Positions 60,646-64,000 of a stretch of DNA of 64,000 nucleotides are shown here, piece by piece. Within the stretch, counting starts at the first letter, position 1. Every line of letters begins with the position of its first letter. The position numbers and the translations under genes are program-made. Source of the DNA: Coenobita brevimanus (taxonomy: Eukaryota > Arthropoda > Malacostraca > Decapoda > Coenobitidae); the NCBI GenBank assembly GCA_032717465.1, contig CM064683.1:39955183-40019182 (forward strand). The letters are read 5' to 3'. The notes under the pieces were generated by a model. The model was not told the DNA's origin, did not search any database, and saw only the letters and a list, made by a program, of their open reading frames with translations.

Positions 60646-61800
60646 GAAAAAAATGTTGAGTAAGTGGGAGGGGTGGTGGGTGGAGGAAGGTATGAGGAGT
60701 GAGGAGTGAAGGGAGAGTTAGAGAAGGGGAGAAATGAGTGGATTTGAAGGATGAGGGTAAGGAGCGAGAGTGGGGGGGTGAGGCAAAGGGGAGAATGATG
60801 ATGGAAAAGATGAAGTTAAGGGGTAAAAGAAATGAAAGAGTGAGGGGGAGAGGTAAAGAATGAGGTTAGGGGATGAGAGAAGTGAAGGAGTGGGGGGGAT
60901 GGGTGAAGGATGGTTGAAAAGATGAGGATAAGTGTGACTAAAGTGATGGAGTGGGGAAAAAGGTGAAGGATGGTGGAAAGGATGAGGATAAGGGGTGAAA
61001 GAAGAGAAGGAGTGAGGAAGAGAGATAAAAGATGATGCAGTGGTTGATGTTATGGGGTGAGAGAAGTGAAGGTCTGAGGGAAGAGGTATAGGACGTGATG
61101 AGGGTAAGGGGTGAGAGAAATGAAGAGGAGAGGTCAAGGATGAGGGAGAGGATCCGGGTAAAGGGTGAAAGAAGTGGAGGACTGAGGGGAGAGGTCAAGG
61201 GTGAGGGAAAAGAGATTAATGGGTGAGAGACGTGAAAGAGTGAAGGGGAGGGGTCAAGGATGAGGGAAAGGATCCGGGTACGAGTAACGGGTGAGAAAAG
61301 GGAAGGAGTGAGGGGGAGGGGTCAAGAATGAGGGAAAAGATGAAACTGAGGAGTGAGAGATGTGAAGAAGTAAGGGGGAAGGATCAATGATGAGGGAAAG
61401 TATGAGGGTAAGGAGTGAGAATAATGAAGGAGTGAGGGGGAGGCGTGAAAAATGAGGGAAGGAATAGGGGTGAGAAGTGACAGAAATGAAGAAGAGAGGG
61501 GAGGGGTAAAGGATGGGGGAAAGGATGGGAGCAAGGAGTAAGAGATATGAAGGAGGGAGAGGGAGGGGTGAAGGATGGGGGAAGGAATGGGGGTAAGGAA
61601 TGAGAGATATGAAGGAGAGAAGGGGAAGGGGTAAAGGATGAGGGAAGGAATGGAGAGGGGTGAAGGATGGGGGAAGGAATGAAAGATATGAAGGAGAGAA
61701 GGGGAAGGAATAAAGGATGAGGGAAGGAATGGGAATAAGGAGTGAGAGATATGAAGGAGGGAGGGGGAGGGGTGAAGGATGAGGGAAGAGATGAGGATAA
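60646..61800. repeat. Purine-rich minisatellite, about 62 bp degenerate unit
   Basis: Units share the order ggggtgaaggatgagg, gaaaggatgagggtaagg, agtgagagaagtgaagga, gtgaggggga. Clear successive starts are at about 61442, 61505 and 61567 (62-63 bp). Roughly 18 units are present, increasingly diverged toward the left. The plus strand is nearly free of C and T. It begins exactly where LINE A copy 2 is truncated. Confidence 0.85.
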
Positions 61801-62944
61801 AGAGTATGGCGGTGGGGATCGTGTCTAGTATGAAAATGTTCTGTTCCTGAGGAAGGGAATTATATTCTTGAAGGAGAAATGAAATGGCATGGTGCTAGAG
61901 AGAGAGAGAGCCTGTGTCCAGGCTCGAAGCAGCTCTAATTAATAATATATTTTTTTTTTTTGCCTACAGTTGCTCAGGTACTTTAAGAAGAACTTTTGTT
62001 TTTCTCAGCCTTTGGATTCTATTTATTTGCAGAGGAAGTGTCTGATATACCACATAGAAAAAAGAAACATAAAAACCTAAAGAAATGGTATGTGATTTAT
62101 ACAGTATAGTACCGCTGCTGTTGTTGTTGTTGTTGTTATAGTATTGAAGCCTGGCTGATATGAACCCCAACCCGATGAAATGTAGGAATACGGCCTCTTC
62201 TGTCGGATGCCTTGGTAGATCTTCCTTTGAATATGTTACGTTGAATGTTTGTATTGCACATAGAAAATAATATATAACCCTGGAACCTGGGCTTCACCTC
62301 CGACTGTGAATCTGGTTCTGCTTCAGTAATCCATTCCTGAAATGCAGCATTAATCCCGACATGCAATTCAACACTCACATATCACAGCATACTTGCCGGA
62401 ATTGCTGGCTGTGAAAAATAAAAAATAACTTGGCTCTGACACCGATGAAAAAAGAAATGAAAGTAATGGTAATGGTATAGTTCTACTAAATTGAAAAGCA
62501 AGCAGGGAAAAAAATTAAGTGAATAAAGGAAGACAGGAGACTAAGGAAAATGAATAGATAATAACAATTGTAAAATAGGAGGGAGGGAAAGGGGCTTGTG
62601 TCGGGCTGTCTGTGTCGGCAGTTAAGGCATCCTGCTGGCCCGCCCTTCATCACAGTCCAATTACTGGACTGGTGGTAATTACTAGTCTGAGGGAGAAGGG
62701 GGTTGTGTGTGGCGATGGGCCGGACTGGAAGTGGAGCTGGTTAGAATGGAATGATTGTCTGAGTGGTTACGAGACAGAATGAGTAGCTAATAGGTTTGAT
62801 GGAGAATAGAAAAGGCTTGTGTAGTGCTAATTTGTTTGGTTCCATGGTCTCTTCTAAGCTGAGTAAAGTAATTCGTTATGCAAAAATGAGCCTCCAAAAC
62901 TTTGCCCTACTATTTAGATTTAAATCAATTTATCACGATGCATT
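61801..62944. other. Unassigned sequence
   Basis: Short (GA)n at 61892-61908, poly-T at 61949-61961 and (TTG)5 at 62118-62137. No gene recognised. Confidence 0.45.
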
Positions 62945-64000
62945 AATTTCAAGATGCCTGTACACACTGCATTTCAAAAACTGGAGGAAATAGTGAGAAA
63001 ATGAGAATGAGGAAGACTTCCAAAGCTTATCTAATTCATGCATGAAAGATTGAGAGTATCAATTACCTCTTATATCAATGAGCTGGACAGGAAAATGGTA
63101 AGAAGGTTTAGCTATGCTACGTGCCCGGTATAATAGGTAATGAATACCAACAGACACTTCAGAAGCGTACTGGTCATAGTAATAGGTATTGAGGAAAGAG
63201 AGATGTAGCATAGACTGGGGCTGCAAGGAGTTAATAAGCCTAGGAAAGATGATAATATGAAAGGTGTTTGCCTCCATGCTGTTTATTGGTGCAACTGTGA
63301 TTCCCCCCCTCCCCCCCGCACACAACGTGAAAGACTGATTCCACACATGGGCAAAGGCGGCTCAGTGTTAGCAACGGACTGGAATTAAAGAACTGAGAAT
63401 GTAAGCAGTTGGTTTAACACACCCAGGCTTTGTGAAACTGAGTTGCAAGTGAAATAATGTGATCGTTCTGATGGATCATGAGATAAAAGACACGATGGAT
63501 AATGAGAGATGACGAAGATCTGATTTATGCGTTGTCCAAGCGAAAGGCAAAAAAACAAAAACAAAAAAAGTGAAAGACTGTCAAGAATTGGTAAAAACGA
63601 ATTTGTGAGACAGTCAGCATAACAGAGTGTCTTTTACCTCAGTCAGAAAAATCAGGCAAGTCAGAAGTCAGGTGTATTCAAACTTCGTCCAGTGCTTGTT
63701 GAACTAACTCGTGGTGGACGCTGTGAGAACCAAGTGTGAAAATGTAGGGTGGATCCATCAGTGTATGTATGGATATATAGATGTACAGCTCAAGTCGGTA
63801 ATGAAAAAGAAGACAGAAGTGGAAAGGACAAGACCCTGAGCGACACCTCTACTAATACCTAGTTTATGAAGAAAAGTGGCCGCCTACAACATCATATTAT
63901 AAAGCAACCGATAAGGAAACTTGAAATTAAGGTACTGAATGTTTTGGCTGATATTTGAATGATCTAAGACATTATTCATCAGCTTTTAGGGGTTAAAGTA
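62945..64000 (-). mobile_element. LINE family A copy 3, very old, runs off the right edge
   Basis: Alignable by eye with copies 1 and 2 along its length although no open frame survives: agatgcctgtacacactgca, ttgagagtatcaattacctc, atatcaatgagctggacagg, gctacgtgcccgg, then tcaggtgtattcaaacttcg, tgttgaactaactcgtggtg, gggtggatccatcagtgtat, tagatgtacagct, acaagaccctgagcgacacc, ggccgcctacaac. These follow the order seen at 19460-20420. No poly-T is left at its 3' side. It is much more diverged than the other two copies. Confidence 0.82.

Overview
This window looks like intergenic or heterochromatic DNA from an animal genome. It is most likely an arthropod, and the LINE families and the very dense long dinucleotide microsatellites suggest a decapod crustacean; that last step is inference. 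I found no convincing host protein-coding gene. Every open frame of any length that I could explain is a retrotransposon fragment, a microsatellite read as codons, or polypyrimidine/polypurine sequence. There are no bacterial features and no CRISPR array.

Layout. 1-560: internally tandem dispersed repeat, with an inverted relative at 55.6-56.0 kb. 3.1-5.1 and 6.5-8.1 kb: two minus-strand copies of an RTE-like LINE, separated by a 600 bp trinucleotide block. 10.08-10.30 kb: a SINE with a 5S rRNA head (minus strand), flanked by a clear 19 bp target-site duplication. 12.03-13.77 kb: about 26 nearly identical copies of a 67 bp satellite. 14.25-15.23 kb: an old LINE C-terminus (RT end plus zinc knuckle) with scattered stops. 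15.6-36.9 kb: a rearranged, large inverted repeat. One composite unit (ATC/ACC-rich segment, a conserved module of about 120 bp, then a polypyrimidine tract) lies forward at 16.6-27.4 kb and reversed at 28.98-36.1 kb, and an outer pair of 0.8-0.95 kb fragments closes it. LINEs interrupt both arms: a nested pair at 18.8-23.3 kb and a CR1-like LINE at 32.2-33.7 kb. Part of the right arm (29.5-30.4 kb) is copied again in direct orientation at 42.7-43.7 kb. 36.9-41.4 kb: two non-autonomous hAT-like elements with terminal inverted repeats and 8 bp TSDs, a SINE sharing the LINE tail, a 40 bp minisatellite, and a tRNA-like sequence between two 57 bp direct repeats. 44-55 kb: SINE-like repeats, long compound microsatellites and unassigned sequence. 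56.4-60.6 kb: a second nested LINE pair. 60.65-61.8 kb: a purine-rich minisatellite. 62.9 kb to the end: a third, heavily decayed copy of the same LINE family.

The parts interact as parasites and hosts of parasites. LINEs insert into LINEs. SINEs carry a 3' tail matching the local RTE-like LINE, which suggests they borrow its machinery. Microsatellites sit at fixed positions inside dispersed repeats. Minisatellites arise from pieces of dispersed repeats: a 31 bp array grew in one arm of the inverted repeat while its partner arm kept a single unit. All comparisons were made by eye, so identities are approximate and family names are given only as far as visible motifs allow.
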